Below, piece by piece: positions 58,401 through 61,111 of a stretch of DNA of 64,000 bases. Made by a program: the position numbers and the translations under genes. The DNA comes from Micropterus salmoides. Its lineage: Eukaryota > Chordata > Actinopteri > Centrarchiformes > Centrarchidae. The first letter of the stretch is position 1, and each line of letters starts with the position of its first letter. The notes below the pieces were generated by a model that did not search any database, was not told where the DNA came from, and was given only the letters and a program-made list of their open reading frames with translations. The stretch lies in contig NW_024040040.1 in assembly GCF_014851395.1 (NCBI RefSeq), positions 24,409,000 through 24,472,999 on the forward strand, written 5' to 3'.

Positions 58401-61111
58401 ACCGCATTCATATCCACCTTTAGTTATTTAATAAATTTCACAGGAATTGTGTGTGTGTGTATTGTCTAACTCCAAGTCCCTGTCACGAGAATTTACTACT
58501 TCGATATGAGACTGACTGATTGATTTGATAATTGAGCGATTATTAACTAACTGATCACTAATGAATAATTGTATAAAACGCTACCCAGAGGTCCGGAGAC
58601 TCTGGGTGAATTAAATCTCTGGTGGTGCACCTCGAAACGAGAGCTGTATGAATTAATATTCTCTAAATATTAAAATTCATAATTTGTATTAATCCTCATA
58701 AGTTTATTAAAATCATAAGTAGACATGCTACAACATGATACTACATAGCCCCTTTACAGCTGGGCTAGGCAGTTTATTTTGGAAGCAGTTTTTTGTAATA
58801 TTTGTTGAAATTCTCTTTACATCCCGACAGCAATCAATAAATCAAATGCTGACTGAAATGTGAAAGAAATTGTCTGTGGCACGGCCAATCATTTCATTCG
58901 GCCCGAATGCCTCACTGCTACACGTTGGGTGACATGTTCCTTCATGACCATGAACACACACTGTAGTTTATTCAGACTCAGTCCCACATACACCATCCTG
59001 CTGCCCCAAATACTCACTATAGCACCACACGTGGATTCATCCGCTGCTTAAAAAAAAAAAAATGCAGTGAGCAACTGATTTAGGATATTACTGAGCCTGT
59101 TTTTTAACTAAAAGTATATTTTTGTGATTTGTTTATTAAAGATGTATGTCTCCACAGACATAGTAGGGTAGTTGACACGTATTGCTGACAAAAAAATATA
59201 TATAGTGGTCGTAACTACTAGGCCACCCCAAGATTTAAGTTTTTGATGTTCTACGCGATCCCAGTAAGTTAAAAAGCAACACAGACTACAAACATATCAC
59301 ATGGTTAATCCAGTACAGAGACAACAAAACACTTCCACAACATTTAGTAGATGGCTCAAGTATACTTTAAATAACAGTTATGATGATTTTTGATGCCAGA
59401 TAAAGCATGAAGTAGGGGTTTATGTTGGGACAGTACCACATTGTTCGATATGTCTATTATGTGTAAAACTACAGATTGTTTTAGTGTCAGAACTCTGCAG
59501 CGAACATGTAATTTTACAAATGAATGGCTTGCAGTACCAAGAGATATTTTACAGCTTGTTTCACATTTTCATTGCCGGCGTCAGTGTATTACAGCTGCAC
59601 TGTTCACATACCACTTGCATCGTAATACATTCAGCAAACACAGTTAAACAGTATAGAGAGGTCTGAGAGCAAAACCAACCAGTGGATTGTGGTGCGGCTG
59701 GTTAAAACTTTATTTGCATGTTGTGTTGTGGCTTAAATGTTTGTTTGTCGCTGGCTCACTGCAGGATCTCTGACCACAGCACCGGCCACACTGCTGTTCA
59801 TGCGTCAGTATCACACCACAGATACGCCAAATCCAAACAGTTCCCTTAAATTCAAGTAGTGCTGATATATGACTTCAAGAACCAAGCTTTCACAGGGAGT
59901 CAAGCAGAAGGAGCAAACTTTGTAATGCAGTGTGAATCTAAACCACTGCTTCTCCACTGCACGGGCAGATTTTTGCCTATGCACTCTTGTTAAAACCACT
60001 GCCTATAACTACAGGGACGGCAAATATTGCGTCATGTTTTTAATTCAAAATCAGCCTCATCTCTGTTGAGCAAAATTACACAACACACACACCTGCGGCT
60101 GTGTGATGAATACAGGTAGAAAGACTGATAGAGAGAGTGATAGCCATAAAGAGGGAGAGAGGGATGGGGGGGGGGGGGTATGGGGGAGCAGCCTACACAA
60201 TAAACACACAGAGGTACAGACAGTAAATGTAATGTTGGTACAGACTGAATGAATAATGGTACAAATATTTATAGTAGTGTTTATAATAATAATCGTAATG
60301 TTAATGATAATAATAACAATAATAACGATAGGACTGGACTAGTAACAATATTTGTAGCAGAGGGTATCGAGCAGGAACACGGGGGCAGCAGGTGACTCGC
60401 AGCCACAGATCCAGACTCCACATCTCCAGAGCCAGAAACACCTGCAGAAGTGATAGGAGGAGAGAGGAGAGGGACGAGAAAGCACAAGACTACCGGAAAG
60501 AGAAGAAGTCAAGTTAGTAACATGCATTAATGGGATGAGGTTGCATACAGAGGGAGAGAAAGTAGAGGAGAGAGGAGCTCAGTGCATCACGGGAAGTCCC
60601 CCGGCAGTCTAGGCCTATAGCAGCATAACTAAGGGATGGTTCAGGACTCACCTGAGCTAGCCCTAACTATAAGCTTTATCTAAGAGAAAAGTCTTAAGCC
60701 TACTCTTAAATGTGGAGAAGGTGTCTGCCTCCTGAACCCAAACTGGAACCTGGTTGCACAGGAGAGGAGCTTGATATCAGAAAGGCAAAACTAGCACTTG
60801 CTTGTACTGTTTACTCATTGCAGCTGACTGACTTGTCTTTTGTTCATTCATTCACTCACTTGCTCATAAGCCACAATCATTCATTTCCCTGAACTGTAAG
60901 TATATGTAGCTGCACCACATGTGTATTCTTTGGATCGTATCCTTGTGGGTTGTGATGTCTTTAACAGGAATATGTGAATAAGTGACAGTGATCAGACACT
61001 GTACAGCTCATGCTGTCCCTTGGAACTCATTAGTGAAAGGTATTGATATGTCTGTTGTGTCCTCAGGGAGAAACTGGGCCGACTGGTGCTGCTGGAGCTC
61101 AAGGTGCCCCG
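3965..61111 (+). CDS. col21a1: Collagen alpha-1(XXI)-like FACIT collagen, partial multi-exon gene (14 exons visible)
   Basis: This is a secreted extracellular-matrix collagen of the FACIT-like group. The visible exons join in frame to 453 codons: C-terminal half of a vWA domain, a TSPN/laminin-G-like domain, a short Cys-containing linker, then Gly-X-Y repeats. All introns have AG/GT borders and the phases fit throughout. The assignment to COL21A1 rather than COL22A1 rests on remembered family signatures: SVCPTRIPVA at the vWA/TSPN junction, FPEGLPPSYVFV in TSPN, and YCDP...ETACEI at its end. COL22A1 has different residues at these points. The signal peptide and the vWA start (DxSxS metal-site motif) are upstream of the window, and most of the helix and the C-terminus are downstream. 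The gene is spread over more than 57 kb because the introns are loaded with transposons; the last visible intron is 37,249 bp. A further exon inside that intron cannot be excluded. Confidence 0.9.
4310..4496 (+). CDS. col21a1: col21a1 exon: C-terminal part of vWA domain
   Basis: This 187-bp exon starts at a codon boundary (GTG GAT GCC) after a cttttttag acceptor and ends one base into a codon before GTCAGG. Its 62 full codons include ITVFAVGVGSEI, the IANKPSTTYVLY strand and the closing helix IDRIRDSMEQKLCE. The final Cys is the conserved one that closes FACIT vWA domains. The split codon G|AG (Glu) is completed by the exon at 9346, about 4.85 kb downstream. Confidence 0.92.
4497..5658. other. 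Intron sequence, nothing recognised
   Basis: AT-rich intron downstream of the second vWA exon. I see no exon, RNA gene or clear mobile-element end in it. Confidence 0.5.
5899..7494 (+). mobile_element. Tc1/mariner transposon with TA target duplication
   Basis: The ends read cagtgaggaaaataagtatt and its mirror aatacttattttcctcactg, with TA on both sides (5897-5898, 7495-7496). Inverted repeats of about 205 bp (5899-6112 and 7291-7494) hold an inner copy of the end motif, 'caaataagtatttgaacacc', as in IR/DR-type fish Tc1 elements. The left arm contains a perfect tandem duplication of 21 bp (5979-5999 and 6000-6020) that is absent from the right arm. The element carries one broken transposase. 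Confidence 0.9.
6274..7280 (+). pseudogene. Tc1-like transposase, broken by a stop and a frameshift
   Basis: The ORF starts at ATG 6274 (MAKTKELSKDTRDKIVHLH) and reads 236 codons: paired-like helix-turn-helix DNA-binding region, GRP-like linker, then the catalytic core with WSDETKIELFG (first Asp) and HGGGSIMLWGCF. It stops at TGA 6982-6984 where related proteins have Trp. The same frame goes on with QHDNDPKHTA (second Asp) and SPDLNPIENLW (the Glu), so all three DDE residues are still encoded. A second lesion follows near 7125-7140: a short deletion shifts the frame, and the C-terminal part, ending in KGYCTKY, is readable in another frame up to about 7280. The protein would be truncated and inactive. 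Confidence 0.88.
7778..8049. other. Intron spacer, nothing recognised
   Basis: Short stretch between two repeats with no recognisable gene or element. Confidence 0.4.
8050..9212 (-). repeat. Long non-coding dispersed repeat ('attaggggtccaagcccg' end)
   Basis: The right end, read on the minus strand, starts 'taattaggggtccaagcccg', which I recognise as the start of a common fish repeat. The body has repeated phrases such as 'cacctagaggcggattg' and 'cacctaggggcgggttg' about 425 bp apart, suggesting internal tandem units. It resembles in style, but not in sequence, the GGGCCC-ended family at 30914, 53552 and 12172. No open frame of note. Left border uncertain. Confidence 0.5.
9346..9511 (+). CDS. 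col21a1: col21a1 exon: vWA/TSPN junction
   Basis: This 166-bp exon completes Glu and then encodes SVCPTRIPVASRDEKGFEL, the start of the TSPN (thrombospondin N-terminal-like) domain, followed by a less conserved stretch ending in TENT. It ends two bases into a codon (CG|A, Arg) before GTAGAG, with the rest in the next exon. The CPTRIPVA-x-RDE-x-GF signature is the strongest single pointer to COL21A1 orthology. It lies just downstream of an old dispersed repeat ending near 9212. Confidence 0.93.
9620..9842 (+). CDS. col21a1: col21a1 exon: TSPN domain, N-terminal strands
   Basis: This 223-bp exon finishes the split Arg codon and encodes EIFPEGLPPSYVFVVTL, then FDIWRVLS, AAVTLSG and IFTTTST, which are beta-strand blocks typical of the laminin-G-like fold in FACIT collagens. 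It ends exactly after CAG (Gln) with donor GTTGGT, phase 0. The intron before it is only 108 bp, among the shortest in the visible gene and in sharp contrast with the neighbours. Confidence 0.93.
10080..10566 (+). repeat. Teleost dispersed repeat, copy 1 of 3 (long non-coding, LINE/SINE-tail-like)
   Basis: Shares text with 60120-60785 and, in its downstream part, 63510-64000: a run of ATAATA/AACAAT-type simple sequence, then 'cacagatccagactccac', 'agaaacacctgcagaa', and 'aagggatggttcaggactca'. It is non-coding. I recognise the family as widespread in fish but cannot name it safely. It is cut off near 10566, where the palindrome arm begins. Confidence 0.55.
11040..11940 (-). pseudogene. Tc1-like transposase, frameshifted (minus strand)
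   Basis: Read from the minus strand, the part ending near 11576 gives MAKTIQQFNRTGSTQ, the GRPKKLSARAQ linker and helix-turn-helix residues. A second frame (about 11290-11590) gives LWSDETKINLFG with the first catalytic Asp and HGGGSVIVWGCM. The change of frame lies at about 11580-11600, where sequence normally present before the first Asp is missing. A third frame below 11300 holds the second Asp block; an extra A in the run at 11298-11300 (ggaaat) would explain that shift. The C-terminus reads down to about 11040. Not functional. Confidence 0.82.
12172..12712 (+). repeat. Partial GGGCCC-ended repeat, copy 1 (one internal unit)
   Basis: Contains 'tttacacacttcgtacttta', 'tgccttctaaaggcattga' and the end block 'gcgagggcccgcccaacgct' followed by gcttgcagcttta, as in the fuller copies at 30914-32075 and 53552-57031. 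It carries only one of the internal units and lacks the 5' end. It sits inside the inverted repeat of the Tc1 element. The following 12713-12838 piece ('gtgctgggcaacgattaaaa') is part of another fish repeat family. Confidence 0.65.
13345..13513 (+). repeat. tRNA-derived SINE
   Basis: A tRNA-like head has an A-box-like tggagcagtgg (13352) and a B box gggtttgattcc (13395-13406). A conserved middle ('aatgtgtccctgagcaagac') follows, and the tail ttggataaaaagcatcagat ends in ataaatga. This matches the layout of fish V-SINE-type elements with an L2-like tail, a name given from memory. Internal RNA polymerase III boxes are visible, but this is not a tRNA gene: no cloverleaf beyond the head. Confidence 0.75.
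13517..14455. other. Intron sequence, nothing recognised
   Basis: No exon, RNA gene or clear element end is visible in this stretch apart from the pyrimidine-rich acceptor tract at 14440-14455. Confidence 0.45.
14456..14629 (+). CDS. col21a1: col21a1 exon: TSPN domain, central
   Basis: This 174-bp, phase 0-0 exon (58 codons) follows a ctctctcag acceptor and precedes GTGAGT. It contains TLYDGKWHQLKLLV, the conserved 'W-H-x-L' block of laminin-G-like domains, and the strand GFLDDQLIQE. It ends in a TNGETQVAKR segment that matches the family's '(I)NGxTQIGK' position. The preceding intron of 4.6 kb holds a Tc1 transposon nested in a palindrome. Confidence 0.92.
14991..15068 (+). CDS. col21a1: col21a1 exon: end of TSPN domain
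   Basis: This 78-bp, phase 0-0 exon (26 codons) follows a long pyrimidine tract (ctttttttattcag) and precedes GTAAGT. It encodes VEIQKLRLYCDP and ETACEIYSV. The two Cys residues match the disulfide pair that closes the TSPN domain in COL21A1. Confidence 0.92.
15201..15212 (+). CDS. col21a1: Candidate 12-bp microexon of col21a1 (Asp-Asp-Glu-Arg)
   Basis: Twelve bases reading GAT GAT GAA AGG are flanked by a good pyrimidine-rich acceptor (cttgtgtgacgcag) and a good donor (GTAAGAG). The segment is phase 0-0, so including or skipping it keeps the reading frame between the TSPN exon and the Cys-rich linker exon. It would add DDER in the linker, where the family is poorly conserved. The evidence is splice-site quality and frame only; chance occurrence is possible. 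Confidence 0.5.
15521..15607 (+). CDS. col21a1: col21a1 exon: Cys-containing linker and start of triple helix
   Basis: This 87-bp, phase 0-0 exon (29 codons) follows gtgttttcag and precedes GTAACA. It starts CPLNRTA and has the motif CNC at the place where I recall mammalian COL21A1 having CIC. It then turns into Gly-X-Y repeats: GPPGQRGLPGPM. NRT is a potential N-glycosylation site. The three cysteines could serve chain association; that is inference. Confidence 0.9.
15754..15791. repeat. (TG)n microsatellite
   Basis: An almost pure TG run with two GC interruptions (gtgcgtgcgtg). Confidence 0.9.
16220..16500 (+). repeat. Old fish dispersed repeat fragment
   Basis: The phrases 'ctagaggaagcatcaggcaatcac', 'caaatctcatgacaggccatc' (each read in part) and 'gtggcgctaaaggaaaagtc' are typical of a fish repeat with internally repeated blocks. 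The same sense block occurs twice here (about 16238 and 16358), which suggests a roughly 120-bp internal repeat. Non-coding. Confidence 0.5.
16595..16648 (+). CDS. col21a1: col21a1 collagen exon (54 bp)
   Basis: A classic 54-bp collagen exon that starts with a Gly codon and encodes six uninterrupted Gly-X-Y triplets: GFRGEKGREGPPGPDGKH. The acceptor is gctacag and the donor GTAAGT. It continues the repeat register of the previous exon, which ends GPM. Confidence 0.92.
16745..16798 (+). CDS. col21a1: col21a1 collagen exon (54 bp)
   Basis: A 54-bp exon of six perfect Gly-X-Y triplets, GKDGKPGESGPPGLPGMK, preceded by tgtctccag and followed by GTACAC. It lies only 96 bp after the previous exon, one of the short introns the transposons have spared. 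Confidence 0.92.
16799..17529. other. Intron sequence, nothing recognised
   Basis: AT-rich intron between two collagen exons with no recognisable gene or element. Confidence 0.45.
17530..18170. repeat. T/G-biased low-complexity block
   Basis: The + strand is strongly enriched in T and G, with recurring 'gtctg', 'cagtt', 'cttag' and 'ttagt' words. Open frames on both strands here are products of the skewed composition. It looks like a degenerated tandem array or the internal part of an LTR element whose 3' end may lie at 19058; the latter is a guess. Confidence 0.4.
18740..19058 (+). mobile_element. Possible LTR fragment (Ty3/Gypsy-like)
   Basis: The stretch starts near 'tgtctgtcacctgtgttgct', has a TATA-like 'ctgtatatattcc', and ends 'cctgcatttgggtcctccaa' … cccgtgaca. 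I recall this end as the 3' end of fish Gypsy-type LTRs (TG…CA borders). No internal coding region follows, so it could be a solo LTR. Confidence 0.4.
19190..19330 (+). repeat. Small LINE 3' fragment
   Basis: A frame here reads LPLLHWLPVKCRTEFK, the 'HWLPV' block found near the C-terminus of L2/CR1-type reverse-transcriptase proteins. The same block occurs in the LINEs at 21728 and 46690. Only this scrap remains. Confidence 0.55.
19475..19528 (+). CDS. col21a1: col21a1 collagen exon (54 bp)
   Basis: A 54-bp exon with six Gly-X-Y triplets, GECGPAGPMGEPGLKGNK, with acceptor tggccag and donor GTAAGT. It carries a Cys in an X position of the helix (GEC), which is unusual within collagen repeats and could allow an interchain link. 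Confidence 0.92.
19621..19674 (+). CDS. col21a1: col21a1 collagen exon (54 bp) with a Gly-to-Arg break
   Basis: A 54-bp exon preceded by ccgcccag and followed by GTGAGA. Its six triplets read GDR GEP GLS GEP RPP GPK. The fifth triplet starts with Arg (AGA at 19657-19659) where the helix needs Gly, and one base change from GGA explains it. Exon length and reading frame are otherwise intact. Confidence 0.9.
20113..22150 (+). mobile_element. L2-type LINE, 5'-truncated copy 1
   Basis: Non-LTR retrotransposon fragment in sense with the host gene. It starts in the region between endonuclease and reverse transcriptase (RKWKKDKLQVSFEILRDT). It runs through RT and the HWLPV-type C-terminal blocks, and ends in the tail 'gtgctatataaataaacttg', typical of L2-clade LINEs. 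5' truncation is normal for LINE insertion. Frame changes and stops occur throughout (frames change near 20320, 20760, 21410), so it is dead. Confidence 0.82.
20805..21410 (+). pseudogene. L2-type reverse transcriptase fragment
   Basis: A 201-codon open stretch has the RT palm and finger blocks in order: LLDLTAAFDMVNH (first catalytic Asp), CGVPQGSILGPMLFS, and FADDIQIYLPV (the catalytic DD pair). Upstream fingers (20314-20757) and downstream thumb parts are in other frames, and a T-rich run at 21474-21492 interrupts the following part. Derived from a LINE and not a host gene. Confidence 0.82.
22640..23150. repeat. Three-unit degenerate tandem repeat (about 145-165 bp unit)
   Basis: The blocks 'gttttattta/cagtta', 'acattacactggtttgagag', 'gttgacttacagtagtttaa' and 'gtgctctgtaagttaaaa' recur in the same order at about 22676, 22827 and 22987, with a partial fourth start near 23100. 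It lies inside the GACTCGAG-rich element. Confidence 0.75.
23764..23817 (+). CDS. col21a1: col21a1 collagen exon (54 bp)
   Basis: A 54-bp exon of six perfect Gly-X-Y triplets, GEPGLPGITGLVGSPGPK, following ttgtgcaaccag and preceding GTCAGT. It is the last coding sequence I can place before a 37-kb intron. It lies only about 0.5 kb past the GACTCGAG-rich repeat block that ends near 23240. Confidence 0.91.
23872..25961. mobile_element. Tc1-like non-autonomous remnant ('ctatatggcc' ends) split by a TTAA MITE
   Basis: The left end 'ctatatggcccaaaatatgtg' (part) is mirrored by 'catatacttttggccatatag' (part) at the right, next to TA. Inside, the phrase 'cagcctccactcacctggaa' belongs to a Tc1-like fish family I recognise. 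No intact transposase frame. The TTAA-flanked element at 23893-25186 interrupts it close to its left end. A further fish-repeat tail ('tggtgctatgtaaataacat') lies at about 25690. Confidence 0.6.
23893..25186. mobile_element. MITE flanked by TTAA (piggyBac/Kolobok-like target site)
   Basis: The left terminus gggttcagtgtgtaatattt and the right terminus, mirrored, aggttcagtgtgtaagattt are inverted repeats. TTAA stands on both outer sides (23889-23892 and 25187-25190). Non-coding. It contains another fish repeat scrap at 24440-24600 ('tttatttatatggcgccaaa'). TTAA duplication is the rule for piggyBac and Kolobok families; no transposase is present to choose between them. Confidence 0.7.
25962..30913. 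other. Intron sequence, nothing coding recognised
   Basis: A long stretch of the 37-kb intron without an exon, RNA gene or clear element border that I can support. The part at 30600-30905 is very AT-rich with repeated 'agtatac', 'aataaatat' and 'tatatttaa' words and resembles 40610-40830; both may belong to an uncharacterised AT-rich repeat. Confidence 0.45.
30914..32075 (+). repeat. GGGCCC-ended dispersed repeat, copy 2 (two internal units)
   Basis: It starts agggcccgagcacgaaccgt and ends 'gcgagggcccgcccaacgct' plus gcttgcaacttta. Near the two ends there are short mirrored GGGCCC/GTGCGAG words. Two internal units of about 449 bp start at the phrase caacaggaagt(t/c)ggccat near 31222 and 31672. 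Flanking TTA is seen at both ends in more than one copy. No credible coding sequence. Class unknown; very likely a non-autonomous element. Confidence 0.7.
32628..34183 (+). mobile_element. Tc1/mariner-like transposon, third family
   Basis: The ends caggtgctggtcatataatt and its mirror aattatatgaccagcacctg are flanked by TA (32626-32627, 34184-34185). The inverted repeats extend over roughly 200 bp with inner motifs 'tcatcaaaaagttgatttat' and 'aaaattagaatatt' mirrored. It carries a broken transposase on the + strand. The host flanks rejoin as …ggattaata|tttgttagc…. Confidence 0.9.
32942..33927 (+). pseudogene. Tc1/mariner-like transposase, three lesions
   Basis: Frame 1 (ATG 32942, MGKTADLTAVQKTTTD) covers the helix-turn-helix DNA-binding region, ending about residue 120 where the frame moves near 33290. 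Frame 2 (to 33558) contains FSDFAF: the first catalytic Asp is present, but a small in-frame loss after it removes residues that normally follow (compare the DE-x-K of relatives). It ends at TAG 33556-33558, where the family has Tyr. The same region resumes from 33580 (MLPAADQLYGD) with QQDLAPAH (second Asp) and NPIENLW (Glu), ending GAPTKY at 33927. Inactive. Confidence 0.87.
34258..34700 (+). repeat. hAT-like MITE fragment ('cagtgttgggagtaacgcg' end)
   Basis: The start 'cagtgttgggagtaacgcgt' is a left end I recognise from fish hAT miniatures. No mirrored right end (cccaacactg) was found in the next kilobases, so the copy appears truncated or eroded. Right border uncertain. Confidence 0.45.
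35440..36951 (+). mobile_element. LTR-retroelement-like repeat, copy B
   Basis: A forward copy of the family at 1-710 and 49640-58735. It has 'gtgtggatttgtgcatttta' near the start, the block 'gaacagcctatcaaaactgg', then 'gagctcccccaagtggacga'. After 36405 it lacks about 0.75 kb that copy C has (its CpG-rich part) and resumes with 'gacaagcagtaagac'. Later come 'gaataaattcactg' (polyadenylation-signal-like), 'gaggtccggagactcta' and 'ggtggtgccctgaaacgagg'. The last could be a primer-binding-site-like sequence, which would make this LTR plus leader. No protein coding is seen. Viral or transposon ancestry not resolvable. Confidence 0.5.
37387..37454. repeat. (AC)n microsatellite, 68 bp
   Basis: An uninterrupted AC run of about 34 units. 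Open frames reading Thr-His repeats across it are spurious. Confidence 0.95.
38241..39629. other. Intron sequence, nothing recognised
   Basis: No exon or element border I can support. The region around 39540-39610 has two Gly-Pro-like triplets but fails as a collagen exon. Confidence 0.4.
39630..40423. mobile_element. hAT-type miniature with perfect 8-bp target duplication
   Basis: The ends taggggtgcaacaactaatc and, mirrored, taggg-ctgcaactaac are inverted repeats. The 8-bp sequence ctgcacac stands directly before (39622-39629) and after (40424-40431), the hallmark of hAT insertion. It contains a short open frame (39680-39907) with VVNCSVCKAELSWKHGAS, which may be a relic of a BED-type zinc finger from the parent transposase. 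Confidence 0.85.
40835..41177. mobile_element. hAT-type miniature (343 bp) with perfect 8-bp target duplication
   Basis: The ends tagggctggacgatgtgg and, mirrored, tagggctggacaat are inverted repeats. The 8-bp target sequence attaaaat is present before (40827-40834) and after (41178-41185). Non-coding, AT-rich, with 'tatcgtgata' mirrored inside. The intact duplication suggests a comparatively young insertion. Confidence 0.87.
41430..41880 (+). pseudogene. Non-LTR retrotransposon fragment (linker to RT start)
   Basis: Frames here read AFRSGDKEA, DLNNTKDMWQAIKNITG and, after a shift, IVPVPKKSAVSGLNDYRPVA, the conserved entry block of LINE reverse transcriptases. It breaks off after 'LMKSFEKL'. 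The wording differs from the two L2-type copies here, so it is another LINE clade (possibly Rex1-like; not certain). Truncated at both ends. Confidence 0.65.
41995..42255 (+). repeat. Common teleost SINE-like repeat, copy 1
   Basis: Shares 'gtatgaatgtgtgt(t/g)aatggg', 'gtgctttgagtagtcagaag' and 'actagaaaggtgct' with the copy at 47620-47885. I recognise the sequence as one of the most abundant fish repeats with an L2-like tail. Confidence 0.65.
42518..43288. mobile_element. Palindromic-ended MITE ('aaagaggtcatattatg' ends)
   Basis: The left end 'aaaagaggtcatattatg' is mirrored at the right by 'cataataccacctcttta'. Inside, 'gtgcatgtaataggtttgca' and the mirror-side 'aacctgttctggtacaaccc' belong to a known fish intronic repeat. 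Non-coding; open frames on both strands are incidental. Confidence 0.65.
43809..44572 (+). pseudogene. LINE ORF1-like relic, with start of an esterase-type domain
   Basis: The first part reads MEDIRRLSEELKEKDSLLTG, coiled-coil-like, then TWAEVVVRGFKRG and LSNRCAALS, blocks I know from fish L2/CR1-type ORF1 proteins. After a frame change (near 44285) it reads SPTTLIIGDSITEF, the GDS start of the SGNH-type esterase domain found in some of these LINEs. It then breaks off: the rest of the esterase and the front of the endonuclease are missing. Confidence 0.65.
44566..45579 (+). pseudogene. LINE endonuclease C-terminal half and linker
   Basis: One open frame from about 44566 to a stop near 45578 reads VIIYRPPKPPGG, LCGDFNIHV (the D-x-N motif of APE-type endonucleases), HTLDLVF and ISDHRCIVF (the catalytic SDH). 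It continues into the Arg/Lys-rich linker ahead of the reverse transcriptase (SIRSLKRECRKAERRW). The N-terminal catalytic residues are absent because of the upstream deletion. Confidence 0.78.
45672..46382 (+). pseudogene. LINE reverse transcriptase (L2-type), truncated
   Basis: A 236-codon open frame has LHNFRPISKLPFIAKILE, FQSGFRKYHSTETALL, LLDLSAAFDTIDH (first Asp), YGVPQGSVLGPIFF and HIYADDIQIYLPV (catalytic DD), then MSNNFLQLNSDKTEIL. It stops at TAG 46380-46382. Further C-terminal blocks follow in other frames: NLGVWFDSNLNF at 46400-46600, HWLPV near 46690, and PRLWNSLPEEIR up to 47009. A gap of about 90 bp with a stop separates it from the endonuclease frame. Confidence 0.82.
47620..47885 (+). 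repeat. Common teleost SINE-like repeat, copy 2
   Basis: Matches 41995-42255 in 'cagtgtatgaatgtgtgtga', 'gagctttgagtggtcagaag' and 'actagaaaggcgctatacaa'. The front part (ggtcggtgatttgatccctgg, read in pieces) is B-box-like, suggesting a tRNA-derived head. Confidence 0.65.
47886..49630. other. Intron sequence, mostly unrecognised
   Basis: No exon seen. The stretch at about 49085-49145 ('caagtgacgtcacagcggct' … 'ttattttatacagtctgtgg') resembles the end of a fish MITE family, but I could not place its other end. Confidence 0.4.
50004..50162 (-). repeat. DIRS inverted terminal repeat, 3' side
   Basis: Mirror copy of 53029-53185. It includes 'gaaactactccaatcctatt' and 'gtgtgacggcgtaaccggag'. 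The two arms differ at only a few positions, near 50135-50142 (gcgcgccggc against the mirrored agcacgctggc). Confidence 0.88.
50219..50315. repeat. DIRS internal complementary region
   Basis: Positions 50219-50266 mirror the outer left end of the element (starting at 49956), and 50267-50315 mirror the outer right end (ending at 53204). The joint 'cgagac|gttcccc' therefore equals a circle junction of the two ends. In the DIRS model this region guides end-joining of the cDNA circle. Confidence 0.88.
50310..51608 (-). pseudogene. DIRS tyrosine recombinase, C-terminally truncated
   Basis: A long minus-strand frame. After an N-terminal part that overlaps the RNase H gene in another frame, residues from about 130 read LEAGLTTGAVETLLSSRAPS and KWNVFTTWCRERAVDPV, a SAM-like core-binding domain. 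The catalytic domain follows with LLAITSLRRVGDLQAL (the first catalytic Arg). It reaches AVRAHS, at the place of the His-x-x-Arg block, then runs straight into the internal complementary region at about 50310. The second Arg and the active Tyr are absent. The open frame nominally continues to 49938 through the repeat, which is noise. Confidence 0.85.
51452..51913 (-). pseudogene. DIRS gag-tail/RNase H fusion frame
   Basis: The first 45 or so residues (ATERHLWLNLSGIQ, FLLDAPLSPSGLFGEAVDAV) are the end of the DIRS Gag-like protein. The rest (CKLAHQILLWSQQRLLSIRA, YIPGTQNQGADLLSRQG) is the C-terminal half of RNase H with its conserved Asp. Nothing of the reverse transcriptase lies between them, so about one to two kilobases were lost in a deletion that happened to keep the frame. 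It is in the same frame as the gag part upstream, separated by a single TAA near 51941-51943. Confidence 0.8.
51938..52996 (-). pseudogene. DIRS Gag-like protein, frameshifted
   Basis: The N-terminal frame (52996 downwards, MSKRFRQCVFPC … CVSCLGMSHAQAAL … CDHC) has the Cys pattern of DIRS Gag-like proteins. The middle, serine-rich part is in a second frame (about 52778-52580). The C-terminal part (52579-51938: FFPDVLFNKPFSALLS, YRAMPRVEEALASYLSP, MAVLQAYQANLLQD) is in a third. At least two frameshifts and one stop prevent translation of a whole protein. Confidence 0.8.
53029..53185 (-). promoter_or_regulatory. DIRS inverted terminal repeat, 5' side, with TATA-like promoter element
   Basis: In the element's own orientation (minus strand) this arm precedes gag and contains the TATA-like gggggtatataagc (53065-53078, read on the minus strand). 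It probably served as promoter; that role is inferred from position. Confidence 0.6.
55028..56450. mobile_element. Fold-back element, copy 2 (left arm and centre only)
   Basis: It starts tatggaggaccgatcctgac and follows copy 1 (1193-2570) through 'tgcctcattatgcaaatgag', 'tatagggagaagcacacggt' and 'cagggaaattactttactta'. Similarity stops near 56450, so the right arm is absent. It includes stretches missing from copy 1 (for example 'gctttcagtttgctgcatgc' at 55627), so neither copy is complete. The 191-residue open frame at 55384-55959 has no recognisable domain and lies in the arm. Confidence 0.65.
56451..56750. other. Spacer between fold-back remnant and GGGCCC repeat end
   Basis: No recognisable gene or element. 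Confidence 0.4.
57600..58190 (+). promoter_or_regulatory. CpG-rich part of LTR-like copy C, possible promoter
   Basis: Locally GC- and CpG-rich in an AT-rich intron. It has pyrimidine tracts ('tctcttgtcctcttgccctc') and is followed by AATAAA-like sequence some 240 bp later. In LTR terms this could be U3/R; no clear TATA box was seen. Function inferred only. Confidence 0.3.
58736..60110. other. Intron sequence, nothing recognised
   Basis: No exon, RNA gene or element border that I can support. Confidence 0.4.
60111..60785 (+). repeat. Teleost dispersed repeat, copy 2 of 3
   Basis: Fuller version of the repeat at 10080: simple ATAATA-type sequence, 'cacagatccagactccacat', 'gtagaggagagaggagctca', 'aagggatggttcaggactca', then 'tgaacccaaactggaacctg', which overlaps the start of copy 3 at 63530. 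A pure G run stands at 60166-60178. Non-coding. Confidence 0.6.
61067..61111 (+). CDS. col21a1: col21a1 collagen exon (45 bp)
   Basis: A 45-bp exon, one of the standard collagen exon sizes, encodes five Gly-X-Y triplets, GETGPTGAAGAQGAP. It is bounded by gtgtcctcag and GTGAGT. Phase and register match the exon ending at 23817, so it can be its direct successor, although an intervening missed exon would also fit because every collagen exon here is phase 0-0. Confidence 0.88.

Larger units (their letters stand above)
49640..58735 (+). mobile_element. LTR-retroelement-like repeat, copy C, split into three parts by later insertions
   Basis: Parts at 49640-49955, 53205-53551 and about 57032-58735 follow the order of copy B (35440-36951). 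The first break holds a DIRS element (49956-53204) and the second a GGGCCC-ended repeat (53552-57031). The third part keeps about 0.75 kb that copy B lost: a CpG-rich, promoter-like region at 57600-58190 with 'gatccacgccccaacaaaca'. Then come 'ttaataaatttcacagg' (polyadenylation-signal-like), 'gaggtccggagactctgg' and 'ggtggtgcacctcgaaacga'. No coding region for Gag, Pol or Env was seen. Confidence 0.5.
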
